Positions 63,742-64,000 of a stretch of 64,000 nucleotides of DNA are shown here, piece by piece. The notes under the pieces are model-generated. The model searched no databases. It was not told where the DNA came from and was given only the letters and a program-made list of their open reading frames with translations. This DNA is from Hyphomonas neptunium ATCC 15444 (lineage in GTDB: Bacteria; Pseudomonadota; Alphaproteobacteria; Caulobacterales; Hyphomonadaceae): NCBI RefSeq assembly GCF_000013025.1, contig NC_008358.1:620001-684000 (forward strand), read 5' to 3'. The translations under genes and the position numbers were made by a program. Each line of letters starts with the position of its first letter. Position 1 is the first letter of the stretch.

Positions 63742-64000
63742 ATGAAACGCATCCTTCCGCCGCTCCTTCTTGCCAGCCTGCTCGTCCTGGGCGCTTGCGC
63801 CACCTCCGGCCCGCGTGGCCCGTCTTTTGACTTCTCCGACGATCGCCCGCCTGAGGCCGCCTCCTACCGGGACTTCATGATCGCGCGCATCGCCTCGCTG
63901 ACGAATGATCCGGGAACCGCCTCCCGGCGCTATGCCGCCATCATCGACGCCATGCCCGAGCAGGCCTCAATTGCAGAGCGCGCGGTGTTCTCGGCGCTGC
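63742..64000 (+). CDS. Lipoprotein with helical-repeat N-terminus, 5' part
   Basis: Cut off by the window end; 86 codons visible. MKRILPPLLLASLLVLGACA is a lipoprotein signal with lipobox LGAC. The mature start (SYRDFMIARIASLTNDPGTA, SRRYAAIIDAMPEQASIAER) resembles the first TPR-like helices of a repeat protein. It lies 73 bp downstream of amiC on the same strand. Function cannot be judged from this fragment. Confidence 0.75.
   Translation, partial: MKRILPPLLLASLLVLGACATSGPRGPSFDFSDDRPPEAASYRDFMIARIASLTNDPGTASRRYAAIIDAMPEQASIAERAVFSAL

Noticed and set aside
1-64000. tRNA, rRNA, CRISPR arrays, insertion sequences, prophage genes
   Set aside because: I looked for cloverleaf-like and repeat-spacer patterns and for transposase, integrase or phage motifs and saw none. 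A dedicated scan could still reveal something short.

Overview
The window is a GC-rich, gene-dense chromosomal segment of an alphaproteobacterium. Best guess is a stalked or budding relative of the Caulobacterales/Hyphomonadaceae (Hyphomonas-like). Pointers are a ChpT-type histidine phosphotransferase, a PodJ-type polarity protein, DUF4167, an ELM1-domain protein, an RNase E with an acidic insert in its S1 domain, and a TTAA-N7-TTAA (CtrA-type) site. The genus is inference. I saw no tRNA, rRNA, IS element, prophage or CRISPR array, and no recognised gene looks broken. The first and last genes are cut by the window ends.

Layout. 1-14.1 kb is a housekeeping block: ptsP (3' part), a RodZ-like HTH membrane protein, ispG, a DUF1214/DUF1254 pair, a CE15-like esterase, a MAPEG protein, then the overlapping unit prfA - MOSC - aspartic protease - prmC, followed by DUF4167 and clpB. 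14.2-17.1 kb holds two paralogous M23 peptidases on the minus strand. 17.2-21.2 kb is a ydbH-ynbE-ydbL cluster (envelope lipid transport). 21.3-23.7 kb carries a small membrane protein, chpT, a single-domain response regulator and a CheR-like methyltransferase. 23.8-30 kb has mnmA facing a minus-strand run of elm1, greA and carB.

30-45 kb is more accessory: small lipoproteins, a HapK/RedY-like protein, an unrecognised 410-aa exported protein, a metallo-beta-lactamase-fold hydrolase, an M48 protease, a TetR regulator, an aminotransferase, a DUF1330 protein, a zur-thioesterase overlap pair, MarR, an NlpC/P60 protein, cytochrome c, pheA, LysR with DoxX-like and YHS genes, a histone-H1-like protein and nudC. 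45.4-51.4 kb has a beta-propeller lipoprotein facing podJ. 51.6-59.2 kb is a fatty-acid or branched-chain acyl-CoA beta-oxidation cluster headed by a MerR regulator: two acyl-CoA dehydrogenases, a thioesterase, a thiolase and a FadB-type fusion. 59.3-64 kb has rne diverging from amiC and a lipoprotein.

The most interesting non-coding signal is the 374-bp gap at 34412-34785. It contains two successive minus-strand intrinsic terminators, each preceded by a compact potential RNA fold. Operator-like palindromes lie over both inferred promoters, and one of them is shared with the divergent tetR gene. G.U pairs in the first fold are possible only on the minus strand. I propose two unannotated small RNAs there. 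Other notable signals are a shared C-terminal tail between PrfA and the adjacent MOSC protein, two arrays of TGTCC at about 10-bp spacing (one inside a coding region), paired ACGT-NN-ACGT operators in the beta-oxidation cluster, and a CtrA-type box upstream of podJ.
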